DNA from: CAZONU01 sp965370045
GTDB taxonomy: Bacteria; Planctomycetota; SZUA-567; JAKLDR01
NCBI GenBank assembly: GCA_965370045.1
Contig: CBDUSI010000167.1
Coordinates: 1 to 6,982 of the forward strand
DNA length: 6,982 nucleotides
Reading direction: 5' to 3'
Positions within the stretch are counted from its first letter, which is position 1. The number at the start of each line of letters is the position of its first letter. The translations under genes were made by a program, and so were the position numbers. Under the pieces are notes generated by a model that worked only from the letters and a program-made list of their open reading frames with translations, was not told where the DNA came from and did no database searches. Positions 6,914 to 6,982 of the stretch are shown one piece after another.

Positions 6914-6943
6914 CCGAAGTCGATGCCCAAGCATCGTCTTCGG
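6914..6943 (+). repeat. Strong inverted repeat in the IS leader
   Basis: The 13-base arms 6914-6926 and 6931-6943 are complementary at 12 positions (a T-T mismatch at 6920/6937) around a CCAA loop. No T-run follows, so it is not a typical terminator. It contains one candidate start codon (6923) and sits between two purine-rich SD candidates. It could limit expression of the following gene or shield it from read-through transcription. Confidence 0.6.
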
Positions 6944-6982
6944 GTTCTCGACGAAGGAGATGGGCCGTTATGCCCCAACCCC
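6923..6982 (+). CDS. Possible start of a partial gene, perhaps the IS transposase
   Basis: Reading from ATG at 6923 is open to the window edge (MPKHRLRVLDEG... CPNP), with a purine-rich SD candidate GAGGAGG at 6903-6909. Two other ATGs, at 6960 (MGRYAPTP) and 6970 (MPQP), lie in other frames. The last is well placed behind AAGGAG at 6954-6959. No protein family is recognisable from at most 20 codons, so which start is real, if any, is undecided. Confidence 0.25.
   Translation, partial: MPKHRLRVLDEGDGPLCPNP

Larger units (their letters stand above)
6851..6982. mobile_element. Probable insertion sequence end (partial)
   Basis: CAGGCTGTTGAAAAA at 6851-6865 resembles the terminal inverted repeats of several DDE insertion sequences that begin (CA)GGCTGTTGAAAAA. 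It directly follows CTAG (6847-6850), a palindromic tetranucleotide used as target by some IS5- and IS1182-type elements. The remaining bases look like an IS leader with a hairpin and candidate gene starts. The other end and the transposase lie outside the window, so the family cannot be named. Confidence 0.5.

Noticed and set aside
4310..6934. Antisense ORF of about 870 codons opposite the GH42-like gene
   Set aside because: It is the same codon-bias shadow. It would also run across the IS boundary and the beta-helix remnant, and it has no domain motif or SD support.
6914..6943. Intrinsic terminator for the operon
   Set aside because: The stem is strong but no T-rich tract follows, and it lies inside the putative IS rather than in native operon sequence.
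1..6982. CRISPR array, tRNA, rRNA or attachment site
   Set aside because: No regularly spaced repeats, tRNA cloverleaf or rRNA-like segments were seen. Coding sequence fills nearly all of the window.

Overview
The window is GC-rich with strong G/C preference at third codon positions, and it carries one co-directional (+ strand) cluster for polysaccharide breakdown. The combination of a GntR-headed, LacI-type sensor regulator, a very large secreted heparinase II/III-like lyase, a secreted right-handed beta-helix start and a divergent GH42-like enzyme is typical of environmental PVC-group or similar bacteria (Planctomycetota, Lentisphaerota and relatives). That placement is inference from gene style only; no rRNA or marker gene is present.

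Layout: positions 1-151 are a relatively AT-rich regulatory region with a sigma70-like promoter candidate (66-94), a short palindrome over its -35 box, and a small hairpin abutting the first Shine-Dalgarno (SD) site. Positions 152-1279 encode the regulator. Its stop overlaps the start of the next gene by four bases (TTGA), so the secreted heparinase-like protein (1276-4137) is probably translationally coupled to it. After 27 bases comes a 61-codon ORF (4165-4350) that is recognisably only the signal peptide and first strand of a beta-helix protein, most likely a deletion remnant. A hairpin (4351-4368) and a strong SD then precede an 818-residue GH42-like protein (4394-6850) that has no signal peptide. 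Directly after its TAG stop, which lies within CTAG, begins what looks like the terminal repeat of an insertion sequence (6851 onward), with a strong hairpin and an unresolved gene start at the window edge.

Working model: the regulator senses a sugar or oligosaccharide and controls its own operon. The lyase cleaves a uronic-acid-containing polysaccharide outside the cytoplasm, and the GH42-like enzyme processes the resulting oligosaccharides inside. No transporter, sulfatase or SusC/D pair is visible, so import must be encoded elsewhere. The most unusual point is the GH42-like protein. It keeps the GH42-type four-cysteine zinc site but replaces the Asn-Glu acid/base motif with Asp-Glu, and it appears to lack the expected nucleophile Glu. 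Its chemistry may therefore differ from that of known beta-galactosidases.
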